DNA of 64,000 bases from Bacteroidia bacterium (GTDB lineage: Bacteria > Bacteroidota > Bacteroidia > Cytophagales > Cyclobacteriaceae), in contig JAUIAO010000004.1 of the NCBI GenBank assembly GCA_030425425.1, positions 1-64,000 of the forward strand. The letters run 5' to 3'. This document shows, one piece after another, positions 28,601 to 38,234 of the stretch. Position 1 is the first letter of the stretch. Each line of letters starts with the position of its first letter. The notes under the pieces were generated by a model. It was not told the DNA's origin and ran no database searches. It saw only the letters and a program-made list of their open reading frames with translations. A program made the position numbers and the translations under genes.

Positions 28601-28721
28601 GCACACCGCCCAACGGCTCGTTTGTTTCACTGTCTGTTACTGTACCGCTTACAGTAAACTCCTGCGCAAAACCGAGATTAAGGATCAGGGTGCATAGTAA
28701 TGCGGTGAAAAGTCTTCTCAT
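25662..28721 (-). CDS. SusC/RagA family TonB-linked outer-membrane protein
   Basis: CarboxypepD_reg start, VRIRGGSSLSGSNDPLYVVDGVP, SIESMEILKDASATALYGSRAANGVVLITTK. Confidence 0.95.
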   Translation of the reverse strand: MRRLFTALLCTLILNLGFAQEFTVSGTVTDSETNEPLGGVLVKLSVGDGSTYTDLEGAFKLSVSDGYENLILSLDGYNSETIFINGQSQLKISLAKSASSSKAQTTASQLNADDLGTQPVVELEQATQGRAAGVFVQNSGGRLGQGTKVRIRGGSSLSGSNDPLYVVDGVPLTSDNQSDIDPSTIESMEILKDASATALYGSRAANGVVLITTKKGKSGKLKADIEYQFGVNQLMKKLDMMDKQDYEIMQFEYTMRSILNGLPSSAISGVSSLENSMTYDNMKLWYSEILAERAEAIENGNQNFSYTFPVGNAQISSMSKDNPIFRYEYDTDWQDQAFRTGISNRANVNLSGGSNKQKLYANFNYLSQEGILINNKYDRLGGRLNWNSNWSDKLRTNVSVGFAKTDNNRVNEDADDGNPVQTVLLPPGDESDPDNFYILRVRSSEYNPETEVYNSLNFETSTRMNGSAALDYNFAENLVFHLDGGLDYMDVRDERVQGPPTQVGAPDGYSRLGTSEVFNYLVNGTLNYSLEMGDNTLNALVGASYQNSNSIFTYREYRVNSINDLESVNEDLLPNGPITGSAFAFASTFASIGYNISDKYDVEVTARMDGSSRFGQNNRVGVFPAASFGWTLSNESFLKGISAISFLKLNASYGVLGNTPYDDFLYRMNYYWVKYGTDLGYRFGNLQNEDLRWESTNQMDLSLDFGILDNRVSGSVSYYQKTTTDLILPKPISMTSGFRTGVDNIGEMTNSGFEFAVNTVNVEKGDFSWRTSFNISSFNIEVTDLGGQRFISGPSAFLEGEAPGVFYLSEYLGVNSATGEAQYSNTLGLPTSDYNTAQAARAPLGNPNPKLFGGMSNSLSFKGFDLNFMFQFVQGVDAYWETGEIIANSGYNQYNQVVDQNERWFVPGDEAPYPVMNTAATSTNPSSRWLVDASYIRLKSLTLSYSLPTALVQKMKLSNFSIYVGGQNLFTFSDYPGYDPDVSSTADGASAFAANINRGIDYFTAPQPKVYTTGIKIGF

Positions 28722-28913
28722 ATTGCTTTTTAGTTAGTCGATTGATAAAAATAGGTCAAATGTTCCTTTGAATATAACAATTGTGGCCGAAACTAGTGGA
28801 ATCGCCGAAAGTGTAAGGGTATTCCAACACAAAAAGGAATAATATACCCTCTTCATGGTATATGTCTTAGAAGGTCAGAATTTTAATTTTAAGGTGGAAT
28901 AATATCTATACTG

Positions 28914-31900
28914 ATGAAACTGCTAATTAAAACTCTACTTTCCGCTCTATTGTTAAGCTCATCATTGCTGGCAAATGCTCAAGCATCGTTGACTATTTTA
29001 AGCCCATCATCCAATGATCAAGTCAAATTTGGTGATCAGGTCACCATATCCTGGTTGAATGGTGATTTAGCAGGTAATGATCTGTTTTACTTCTACTATT
29101 CGGTAGATGATGGTAATTTCACAGCAATCAACCCATCTTATCGAAACTACGGTCAGCTGACCAACAGTGGTGATACCTCCAGGCTGACCTGGACCATTCC
29201 CGATTTGGGAGCAGATTCTTCCAGCCAGGTTAGATTAAGGATTTTAAATAACAATCAGTCAGTTTCAGACACCAGTGAATATTTCAAAATCTATCATGAA
29301 CCGAAAGTTGAGATTCTTCAACCAAGTGATACTTTGAAAGCCAAGTTTGGGGATCAGGTCACCGTGAAGTGGCTCAATGGAGATATCTATGGAAATGATC
29401 TTTATTACTTCTACTATTCTGTAGATGATGGAGCTTTTTCGGCTATCAACCCTCAGTATCGTTATTATAATCAGCTTACCAATAGTGGAGATACCTCTTC
29501 CTTTGTATGGACCATTCCAGACCTTGGAGCGGACAGCAGCAGTCAGGTAAGATTCCGAATACTGAATCACACCAGGCAAGTATCAGATACCATTGGCTAT
29601 TTCAAAATCTATCATGAACCGAAAGTTGAGATTCTTCAACCAAGTGATACTTTGAAGGCGAAGTTTGGGGATAAAGTCACCGTGAAGTGGCTCAATGGAG
29701 ACATCTATGGAAATGATTTGTATTACTTCTATTATTCGGTAGATGGCGGAGCTTTTTCAGCTATCAATCCACAATATCGCTATTATAGTCAGGTGACCAA
29801 CAGTGGAGATACTTCTTCCTTTGAATGGACCATTCCAGACCTTGGAGCGGACAGCAGCAGCCAGGTAAGATTCCGAATACTGAATCACACCAGGCAAGTA
29901 TCAGATACCAGTGGCTATTTCAAAATCTACCATGAGCCGAAGGTGGAGATACTACAACCAAGAGACACTTTGAAAGCTAAGTTTGGGGATCAGGTCACCG
30001 TGAAGTGGCTCAATGGAGACATCTATGGAAATGATTTGTATTACTTCTATTATTCGGTAGATGGCGGAGCTTTTTCAGCTATCAATCCGCAATATCGCTA
30101 TTATAGTCAGGTGACCAACAGTGGAGATACCTCTTCCTTTGTATGGACCATTCCAGATCTGGGAGCTGACAGCAGCAGTCAGGTAAGATTTCGAATTCTG
30201 AATCATACGAGACAAGTAGCAGATACTAGCGGCTATTTCAAAATCTACCATGAACCGAAGGTTGAGATCCTTCAACCAAGTGATACTTTGAAGGCAAAGT
30301 TTGGAGATAAAGTCACCGTGAAGTGGCTCAATGGAGATATTCATGGAAATGATCTGTACTACTTCTACTATTCTGTGGATGGCGGAGCTTTTTCTGCTAT
30401 CAACCCTCAGTATCGCTATTACAGTCAAGTGACCAACAGTGGAGATACTTCTTCATTTGTATGGACAATTCCAGATTTGGGAGCTGACAGCAGCAGCCAG
30501 GTAAGATTTCGAATTCTGAATCACACCAGACAAGTATCAGATACCAGTGGTTATTTCAAAATCTACCATGAGCCTGATGTAAATATACTTTCGCCGGTGA
30601 ATGGTGAGTTCATTTTGGCGGGAAGTCAGAAAACTGTAAAATGGTTAAATGGAGATATCAAAGGGAATGATCTATACTATTTTTATTATTCCGTAGATGG
30701 TGGAGCTTTTTCAGCACTTAATCCACAGTATCGTTATTATAGTCAGGTGACCAATAGTGGAGATACTTCTTCATTTGTTTGGACAACACCAAGTATTCAA
30801 AGTACTGATGTAAAAGTTCGTATTCTCAATCAAACCCGTGCGGTAGCTGATACTACATTGTCTTTCACGATTTGTTCAGACTGTCCAGCAGTAGCTCTAT
30901 ACACTCCGAATGGAGGTGAAGTAGTTGGTGTAGGAAGAACGGTTGATATCGCCTGGTCTGTAGGCACAGCATGGGTGGGTACTGACAATATCAAAGTAGA
31001 ATACTCGCTCGATGGAGGAACTACCTATGAAGCTACGCCTATATTTGATGGAAGCTATTCTGAAATTACGGATGATAAGATTTCATGGACAGTACCTGAT
31101 TCTGAAACCACACAAGCATTGATCAAGGTAACCAATGTCACCCAAGATGCCAGTGACGTGAGTGATGCCGTATTTTCGATAGCGACTCCACCTGCGATTC
31201 CTACTGATTTCATGTCTATTGAAAATGAGAATGGCACACTGGCCTTCTCCTGGACTGACAATGCAGACAATGAAACCAGCTACACAGTTCAATACTCCAC
31301 AAACAATGTGAACTGGTATAACTATAGCGGAACGCTGGATCCGAACACAACTTCATTCACTTCGTCTGTGATTGGCAATACAGCTTATTGGTGGAGACTG
31401 AAAGTGGCTAATGAGGATTTTATCAACTATTCCAACACCAGATATGCCGGGAATATTACTCCTTTTGGTAAATCACTGGCATTTGATGGAACAGATGACA
31501 TGGTTACTATTGGAGATTCAGCTGTGCTTTCTTTTTCTAAAACAGATGCTTTCACCATAGAAGCTTGGGTAAAAGCTGAGGCTTTCGGTCCAGCCAATAT
31601 CATTTTCAGTAAAATGGACAATGCCGCTCCTTATAAAGGCTATGAATTTGCGAGTAATCAAGACGGTTTCTTGAGAGTTTGGGTGGAGAGTGACTTTGCG
31701 GCAGGGGATGTCATTGGTGTCAAGACTAATGAAGGATTATTATCGGATTATGAGTGGCATCATGTTGCAGCGACTTATGATGGATCTTCCACAGCTGATG
31801 GAGTCAATATTTATGTAGATGGTATCTCAGTTGCTACTACTGCTGACTATGATGCATTGACTGGAGATATCGTGAATACTGCCCCGGCCATCATAGGAGC

Positions 31901-34900
31901 CAGATCCGGTGGTTATCCTTTTAATGGAGAAATAGATGAAGTCCGAATTTGGAACGTAGCTAGGTCCGAAGCAGATTTATTGGCTACAAAGGACACAGTA
32001 CTTACAGGCAATGAGGCCAATTTGATAGGCTATTACCAAATGGACCATACCTATGGCAATATTGCAGCTGACAACTCTACTCAGAACAATCATGGTGAAT
32101 GGTCTGGTGCATCTGGCACCAACACTTCAGCTCAGTGGGTGACTTCAGAAGTAGGGGTTGATAAAACGCCCATTGTAACAGTTCTTTCACCTAATGGAGG
32201 AGAAACATACGGAGCTGGTGGTACTTATAATATCTCCTGGTCTACTGAGTTTGTGGATGCTACAGACCTCATCGAAATACAATTGAGTACTGACGGTGGA
32301 GAAAATTATTCAATTCTGGCTGATGGCAATTTTGGGATGTATAGTGGTACATATTCCTGGAATGTCAATGCCACAGCTACAGAAAATGCAGTGATCAAAA
32401 TATTGAATACTACGGAGGGCGTTTCTGATACAAGTGATGCTGTTTTTACGATTGAGGGAATTCCTGAATCTCCAACGGATGTAATTTTAGCAAATAACAA
32501 TAATGGGACCTATACCATATCATGGACTGACAACTCTCAGATTGAGCGAGGATTTTTGGTTGAGGCTTCAACTGACCTCACTTCATGGTCCACTATTTCA
32601 AATGTAGGGACAGATATTACTCAGACTACAACATCTAACCTACAGTACGATCAAAACTATTTTATAAGAGTTTCAGCCAAAGGACTTGGTGCGAATTCTG
32701 ACCCAAGTGATCATCAATTGATTTCAACCTTTATCGCTCCGGGTAATGCCATAGTTTTGGACAATACTGACAACATCAATGCTGGAGCATCTCCTGTTAC
32801 TTCCACCAATCCTTTTTCTATATCCATTTGGTTTAAAACTGAGAAAAATTCGGGAGGTCAAGTACTGGTAACTACCAGAGGAACCGTGACCAATGCTTAT
32901 ACAAATATTTACTATTTGGGACTTACTGCTGATGGTAGAGTACAGTTTGCAACCGGAACAGCAGAAACAGCTAATTCGCTTTTCTCTCTTAAAACAGGCT
33001 TGAATGATGGGTATTGGCACCACACCGTTGCAGTCAGGGAATCAGGAGGCGAGTTGAAAGTCTATGTAGATGGCGAACTGGATAATAGCAAAACACAATC
33101 GAACTACAGTATTTCAGCATATGCGATTACCTTAGGTAGAAACGTAAGAGACGGAGGAGCACAGTTCGTAGGGCAACTCGACGAGTTTTCATTGTGGAAT
33201 ACGGCCCTTGTGGCAGATAGTATCTCTGCGAATTGGTTGTCAGCGGCTTCTAGTTGGGGAAATTCGGAAAATCTGGTTCGTTATCTGGACTTTGATCAAA
33301 GTGATGGCTCCTCTGTTTTTGAAAGAACAGGTCTTGGCAATGATCCAACCATCAATGGAACGGTAGAATGGAATACTTCAGCTGCATTGAATGCCCCTGC
33401 CTATCCTCTTCTCACCGTGACTTCTCCGAATGGTGGAGAAATATGGAACATAGCTGAAAATCAGACCATTACCTGGACTACTGAAAATATACCATCAACT
33501 GACCTCATTGAAATCAGATTGAGTACTGATAGTGGTGAAACCTACTCCATGATTCAGGATGGTACTTTTGGAATGTACAATGGGTCATACACCTGGACAG
33601 TTTCAGGTGACGAAAGCAATACAGCGCTCATTCAAGTTGCGAATACTACTCAATCCGTAAGCGATGAAAGTGATGAAGTATTCACTATCGGTGCCCAGGC
33701 TCAGTCAATTACAGTAACAGCACCAAATGGTCAGGAAGTGTTAAATGGCAATCAAGCCTTTGATATTACATGGACTACTATCAACATCCCTGACAATGAT
33801 CCGATTTCTATTCAGTTGAGTTTGAATGGGGGTGATTATGAAGAAATAGCCAGCGGTACATTTGGGGATTTTGCCGGTTCTTACAATTGGACCGTACCTG
33901 ATACTACCTCCACCTCTACATGGATTAAAATTCTCGATACAGCCAGTGAAGTATTTGATACGAATAATTCCAGATTCACAATTCTTGAAAATCCGAAAAT
34001 TTCCCTCACATCTCCTAATGGAGGAGAACAGTGGGAAGTCGGTACTAGCCAGCAAATCAGGTGGGATTTTGCATCCTTTGGTAGTGGAGACATTGTGGAG
34101 GTAAGCCTGAGCACTGACGGAGGAGAGACTTTTGATGTGTGGTTATCAGGCAATTATCAGAACGGATTTGTCAATGTGGAAGTACCGGATCAAGTGACTG
34201 AGACGGCTGTGCTCAAAGTAAAAAACCTGCAAAAAGAAGTAGAAGATATCAGTGATGCACCTTTCACCATTTACAAAGTAAACCGATCCATTTCGATCAT
34301 TTCACCGGCAGGAGGAGAGACATTCGCAGTAGGTCAGGAAGTGACGGTTGATTTTGAACTGGAAGGCCTTGACTCCAATGATATAATGGATTTTTATATC
34401 AGTACAGACGGAGGAAATACTTTTCCATATCGAGTTAGAGAAGCTTTTGTTTCCTCAGCCGGCGACTCCACATTTACCTGGATTGTGAACCAGCCAGCTA
34501 GCGACAATGCAGTTATGAGAGCTCGGGTGACTACCAGAGGGTTGGAATTTGTAACAGAACCATTTACTATCAATGCTGCTCCGATCTTTGGAGAGATCGA
34601 TGCAGAGATTATAGGAGATCAGATCGGACTGCAATACGCATTGAATGAGGTAGGTACTGTGTATATGGCTACTTTAGAAATTGGAAATGCTGCACCTACA
34701 GGAGATCAGGTAAAACTCGCAGCAACGGGTGAGCAGTCTTTGGAAGGTCAGGTACTGGTTGGAAACTGGGAATATCCAAAAGCCGATTCTATTGTCAACC
34801 TGACCGAGAATTCGCCATTTACTCGTCAGGCGTACTATAATGTCTACCTGAGTGCTGAAGATGTAGACGGCAACCTTAGTGGAGCCGTTTTGATAGGGAA

Positions 34901-36551
34901 TATTTTGGCTCAGTTTACACCGTTAGAAAAAGATTCTATAGCTGTAGATCAGCTTTATCTGAACATGGGAGGAGCTGAATGGACCAATTTAGCTGACAAT
35001 TGGATAGAATTGCCATTGGCGGAACGTGAAGAAATCACGATTGAAAATGAACGAATCACTGGATTGAATTTGGCAGATCATTCGATTATGGGTGCTGTTG
35101 ATTACGCCATTTTGGGACTCGATTCTTTGAAAACCTTGGATTTGAGTAGTAATTCGATCTCTACATTGATAGAGCTTACTTCATTATCTGCACTTACTTC
35201 TTTGGATGTGAGTAATAATCATTTACAATTCGGTGATCTGGAACTAAACGCAGAACTATTATCTGAGCCTGAGCAATACAGCCCTCAAGCCAATTATGGC
35301 AATGCTGATAGTCTCGCGCTTCCACAAGGATCCATGCATACACTTTCTAATAGCGTAACGGGAAGCAATAACTCCTATAAGTGGTTTGTAGACCTATATA
35401 ATACCTATGAAGTTGAGTTTACCGAAATCGCTAATGCAACTCAAAATCGCTACTTGATCCAAAGTCTCGACTATGATAACATGGGAACGTATTATACTGA
35501 AGTCACCAATGAATTGCTGCCAGGTCTTACTTTGACATCTGAGCCAGTTCAGGTTTGGGCTACAGCCAATCTTACCATTACTGCGCTTGGGAAAAACAAC
35601 CAACCCCTCACTTCTGGTGCGGCATACGCATTGAGAAATCTTGGGCCAGGATTGCCATACGATAGTATTCCAAAAGAAGCCAATGGCACTGGAGATCCAA
35701 AAGGGCTGATACTCTCGAATGGCCGAGCAAATTTTGAAAACCTCCTGCTTGGGGATTATCTCATTGCGGTAAGGTCTGACCCTACTCAATATTTACCTAC
35801 TTACTATGAGAGCACCTACTTATGGGAAGAAGCTGAAGAACTTGCATTTAGAGAAGACTTGAATCAAAGTTTGAGAATGTATGCTTTGCCACCACCACTT
35901 GGACCTAATGACGGTAGTGGTCGTGTAACGGGAGCCATAGAATCCAATTTTACGGATCCAAGTCTTAGAACGTTGGCTCGTAAAAAAGTGAAAAGAGCGG
36001 CGTGCTCTATGAGAAGATACACCGGTAGTGGTAGATCATTGGAGGAAGATCCAAACTGGGAATTGGTAGCTTATGTAGAATCTGATGATGAAGGTGTCTT
36101 TACTTTTGAATATATCCCGGAGGGTCTTTACAGACTAAACATTGAATATCCGGGTATTCCAATGGATCCTGATTCTTATGTAGAATTTCAGGTTGGTCCG
36201 GAAGGTTCATCCAATGGCGTGGTGGAACTGAAAGCGGAGATTACAGAAACGGGGATTGCAGTAATTAGAACGAATCCACTGTATTATCCGAAAGCGCAGT
36301 TGGAGCAGTTTAGTGTATATCCTAACCCGGCAATTGACCGAGTCAACTTGAGAATAGGCGATGAGTTCGAAAAGCTTGCTGTTTACTTCTCTGATATGAA
36401 CGGAAAAGTAATCGAAATAAGAGAGCAGTTGGTGGCTGATGAAGTTTCCTTTGAAGCTTCTGATTTGCCTACAGGAATGTATTATTTGAGAATAGTTACC
36501 AAAGACAAACCGTCTGAGTATGTCACTTATAAGTTTTATATCCGACACTAA
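28914..36551 (+). CDS. Giant secreted multidomain adhesin-like protein (Ig-like repeats, two LamG-like domains, FN3-like, LRR-like, T9SS type A sorting domain)
   Basis: Signal peptide; six ~106-aa repeats; LamG-like SLAFDGTDDMVTIGDS... and AIVLDNTDNINAG...; FSVYPNPAIDRVNLRIG...LPTGMYYLRIV C-terminus. Confidence 0.9.
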   Translation: MKLLIKTLLSALLLSSSLLANAQASLTILSPSSNDQVKFGDQVTISWLNGDLAGNDLFYFYYSVDDGNFTAINPSYRNYGQLTNSGDTSRLTWTIPDLGADSSSQVRLRILNNNQSVSDTSEYFKIYHEPKVEILQPSDTLKAKFGDQVTVKWLNGDIYGNDLYYFYYSVDDGAFSAINPQYRYYNQLTNSGDTSSFVWTIPDLGADSSSQVRFRILNHTRQVSDTIGYFKIYHEPKVEILQPSDTLKAKFGDKVTVKWLNGDIYGNDLYYFYYSVDGGAFSAINPQYRYYSQVTNSGDTSSFEWTIPDLGADSSSQVRFRILNHTRQVSDTSGYFKIYHEPKVEILQPRDTLKAKFGDQVTVKWLNGDIYGNDLYYFYYSVDGGAFSAINPQYRYYSQVTNSGDTSSFVWTIPDLGADSSSQVRFRILNHTRQVADTSGYFKIYHEPKVEILQPSDTLKAKFGDKVTVKWLNGDIHGNDLYYFYYSVDGGAFSAINPQYRYYSQVTNSGDTSSFVWTIPDLGADSSSQVRFRILNHTRQVSDTSGYFKIYHEPDVNILSPVNGEFILAGSQKTVKWLNGDIKGNDLYYFYYSVDGGAFSALNPQYRYYSQVTNSGDTSSFVWTTPSIQSTDVKVRILNQTRAVADTTLSFTICSDCPAVALYTPNGGEVVGVGRTVDIAWSVGTAWVGTDNIKVEYSLDGGTTYEATPIFDGSYSEITDDKISWTVPDSETTQALIKVTNVTQDASDVSDAVFSIATPPAIPTDFMSIENENGTLAFSWTDNADNETSYTVQYSTNNVNWYNYSGTLDPNTTSFTSSVIGNTAYWWRLKVANEDFINYSNTRYAGNITPFGKSLAFDGTDDMVTIGDSAVLSFSKTDAFTIEAWVKAEAFGPANIIFSKMDNAAPYKGYEFASNQDGFLRVWVESDFAAGDVIGVKTNEGLLSDYEWHHVAATYDGSSTADGVNIYVDGISVATTADYDALTGDIVNTAPAIIGARSGGYPFNGEIDEVRIWNVARSEADLLATKDTVLTGNEANLIGYYQMDHTYGNIAADNSTQNNHGEWSGASGTNTSAQWVTSEVGVDKTPIVTVLSPNGGETYGAGGTYNISWSTEFVDATDLIEIQLSTDGGENYSILADGNFGMYSGTYSWNVNATATENAVIKILNTTEGVSDTSDAVFTIEGIPESPTDVILANNNNGTYTISWTDNSQIERGFLVEASTDLTSWSTISNVGTDITQTTTSNLQYDQNYFIRVSAKGLGANSDPSDHQLISTFIAPGNAIVLDNTDNINAGASPVTSTNPFSISIWFKTEKNSGGQVLVTTRGTVTNAYTNIYYLGLTADGRVQFATGTAETANSLFSLKTGLNDGYWHHTVAVRESGGELKVYVDGELDNSKTQSNYSISAYAITLGRNVRDGGAQFVGQLDEFSLWNTALVADSISANWLSAASSWGNSENLVRYLDFDQSDGSSVFERTGLGNDPTINGTVEWNTSAALNAPAYPLLTVTSPNGGEIWNIAENQTITWTTENIPSTDLIEIRLSTDSGETYSMIQDGTFGMYNGSYTWTVSGDESNTALIQVANTTQSVSDESDEVFTIGAQAQSITVTAPNGQEVLNGNQAFDITWTTINIPDNDPISIQLSLNGGDYEEIASGTFGDFAGSYNWTVPDTTSTSTWIKILDTASEVFDTNNSRFTILENPKISLTSPNGGEQWEVGTSQQIRWDFASFGSGDIVEVSLSTDGGETFDVWLSGNYQNGFVNVEVPDQVTETAVLKVKNLQKEVEDISDAPFTIYKVNRSISIISPAGGETFAVGQEVTVDFELEGLDSNDIMDFYISTDGGNTFPYRVREAFVSSAGDSTFTWIVNQPASDNAVMRARVTTRGLEFVTEPFTINAAPIFGEIDAEIIGDQIGLQYALNEVGTVYMATLEIGNAAPTGDQVKLAATGEQSLEGQVLVGNWEYPKADSIVNLTENSPFTRQAYYNVYLSAEDVDGNLSGAVLIGNILAQFTPLEKDSIAVDQLYLNMGGAEWTNLADNWIELPLAEREEITIENERITGLNLADHSIMGAVDYAILGLDSLKTLDLSSNSISTLIELTSLSALTSLDVSNNHLQFGDLELNAELLSEPEQYSPQANYGNADSLALPQGSMHTLSNSVTGSNNSYKWFVDLYNTYEVEFTEIANATQNRYLIQSLDYDNMGTYYTEVTNELLPGLTLTSEPVQVWATANLTITALGKNNQPLTSGAAYALRNLGPGLPYDSIPKEANGTGDPKGLILSNGRANFENLLLGDYLIAVRSDPTQYLPTYYESTYLWEEAEELAFREDLNQSLRMYALPPPLGPNDGSGRVTGAIESNFTDPSLRTLARKKVKRAACSMRRYTGSGRSLEEDPNWELVAYVESDDEGVFTFEYIPEGLYRLNIEYPGIPMDPDSYVEFQVGPEGSSNGVVELKAEITETGIAVIRTNPLYYPKAQLEQFSVYPNPAIDRVNLRIGDEFEKLAVYFSDMNGKVIEIREQLVADEVSFEASDLPTGMYYLRIVTKDKPSEYVTYKFYIRH
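28985..30880 (+). repeat. Coding tandem repeat, ~318-bp period, six units
   Basis: CTAYCATGARC anchors at 29291, 29609, 29927, 30245, 30563, each exactly 318 bp apart. Confidence 0.95.
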
Positions 36552-36573
36552 AGGCGGTTGAATCAGTTCTAAG

Positions 36574-36603
36574 CGAGGATGTCCTTTGGGCATCCACTTT
36601 TTT
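36574..36603 (+). terminator. Rho-independent terminator after the adhesin gene
   Basis: GGATGTCCTTTGGGCATCCACTTTTTT. Confidence 0.8.
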
Positions 36604-36673
36604 GTCTATATCGGATCCACAAGATAAAAATGTGATATCCATATATTTACCGTTCTAACTTATCCGTACGGTA

Positions 36674-37228
36674 TTGTCAGACAAACCATTCTATATCATT
36701 CCTTCTGCAGAACGTGAATTTGAGGCGTTTTTCAATCTTCACTATCCGGTAATGGTAGGCTTTGCCATGAATTATATTTCCGATAAGGATCAGGCCGAAG
36801 AGCTGGTACAGGAGGTGTTTACCAATGTGTGGGTAAAGGCGGATAGTTTGGAAATAAAATCGTCGGTGAAATCATTCCTTTTCACCGCTACCAGAAACAC
36901 CTGCCTCAATTTCCTCAAGCATAAAAAAGTAGAGCAGCAATATGCAGGTCAGTATCTGCATGCGAATCATCACGAAAATGCAGTGGAATATGACGAATTA
37001 GTTGGCAGACTGGAGGAGGCGATGAATAAAATTCCGGAGAAGTGTCGGGAGATTTTTGAATTGAGTCGCTTCGAAGGAAAACGCTATAAGGAAATTGCCG
37101 AAGAGCTTGGCTTAAGCCTGAAAACGGTGGAAAACCAAATGGGTAAAGCATTGAAAATCCTGCGGAATGAGCTGGGAGATTATCTTCCATTAATTATTTG
37201 GTTGTGGTTGCATGGGGGTAAATTTTAG
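36674..37228 (+). CDS. ECF RNA polymerase sigma-70 factor (Bacteroidetes type)
   Basis: DKDQAEELVQEVFTNVW; FELSRFEGKRYKEIAEELGLSLKTVENQMGKALK; TTG start. Confidence 0.93.
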   Translation: MSDKPFYIIPSAEREFEAFFNLHYPVMVGFAMNYISDKDQAEELVQEVFTNVWVKADSLEIKSSVKSFLFTATRNTCLNFLKHKKVEQQYAGQYLHANHHENAVEYDELVGRLEEAMNKIPEKCREIFELSRFEGKRYKEIAEELGLSLKTVENQMGKALKILRNELGDYLPLIIWLWLHGGKF

Positions 37229-37250
37229 TTGGGTTGTCAATTAAGCAGAA

Positions 37251-38234
37251 ATGAGTGAAAACGAAATATATCGCCCGTCAACAGAAGCATTTGCCCGGTA
37301 TTTTGCCGGAGAGTCACCTGTGGAAGAAACTGAGCAGATTCAATCCTGGGTCTCTTTGGAGCAGGAAAATTCCGAGGAGCTTGACAGGCTCAGAACGATT
37401 TGGCTAGATGTAGGCACCTTAAAGAATCTGTCCGTCAAAGTAGATGTTTCAGCTGCTTTCGCAAGAGTCAAAGCAAAAAAGGAACTGTATGAACATCCAT
37501 CAGAAAAGTCATTGTTTGCTCAGGTTTGGAAAGTTGCTGCTGTGGTAGTGCTAGCTGCCGCAGCATTGGTTTATTATTTCCAGAGCCAGCCAGAAGAAAT
37601 GCGATTTGTCGCTGAGGCAGTAGAGGAAGTGAGCATGCCGGATGGCAGCCAAATCACACTAAATGCAGGATCAAGCCTCACATATAATGACGATTTCGGA
37701 AAAGATCTGAGAAATGTGCAATTGGAAGGTGAAGCTTTTTTCGATGTGGAACGAGATCCTGAAAAGCCTTTTGTGATTTCAATGAATGATGTAACCGTAA
37801 CGGTGCTCGGTACTAGTTTCAATGTGAAATCTGAAGAAAATCAAATCAACGTGTCAGTTGTCACGGGTAGAGTGCAGATACAGTCCAAATTCGTTACTGA
37901 GGTTTTGATGGCTGGAGAACAGATTTTGATCGATCTGGATGAGGAAACTTGGGAGGAGTCAGAAAACTCTGGTTCGGGAATCGAGCAGTTTTGGTTTACC
38001 AAAAAAGTCTTATTTGAAGGATCGGTTTTGAGTGAGGTAATTGATGATTTGCAGACAGTTTACAATGTAAAAATCGAAGTGGATAATCCTGCAATATTGG
38101 AGTGTAAACTCAACGCGAGTTTTGATAATCAACCGATTGAGGAAGTGTTGGAAATCATCGCTCTGGCGCAGGGGCTTCAAGTGGAAAAAACCGGAAACAC
38201 ATTTTTATTAAAAGGAGAAGGATGCGTCAACTAG
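37251..38234 (+). CDS. FecR-domain anti-sigma factor
   Basis: MPDGSQITLNAGSSLTYNDDFGKDLRNVQLEGEAFFDVERDPEKPFVI...VTVLGTSFNVKS. Confidence 0.93.
   Translation: MSENEIYRPSTEAFARYFAGESPVEETEQIQSWVSLEQENSEELDRLRTIWLDVGTLKNLSVKVDVSAAFARVKAKKELYEHPSEKSLFAQVWKVAAVVVLAAAALVYYFQSQPEEMRFVAEAVEEVSMPDGSQITLNAGSSLTYNDDFGKDLRNVQLEGEAFFDVERDPEKPFVISMNDVTVTVLGTSFNVKSEENQINVSVVTGRVQIQSKFVTEVLMAGEQILIDLDEETWEESENSGSGIEQFWFTKKVLFEGSVLSEVIDDLQTVYNVKIEVDNPAILECKLNASFDNQPIEEVLEIIALAQGLQVEKTGNTFLLKGEGCVN

Noticed and set aside
25662-28721. Diversity-generating retroelement or phase-variable invertible promoter near SusCD and the adhesin
   Set aside because: No reverse transcriptase, no VR/TR pair and no invertase; only a short ATATACC...GGTATAT palindrome at 28842-28863.
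28985-30880. Regularly spaced near-identical repeats that could suggest CRISPR or other noncoding array
   Set aside because: Period is 318 bp, divisible by 3, fully inside one open frame encoding repeated Ig-like domains; no spacers.
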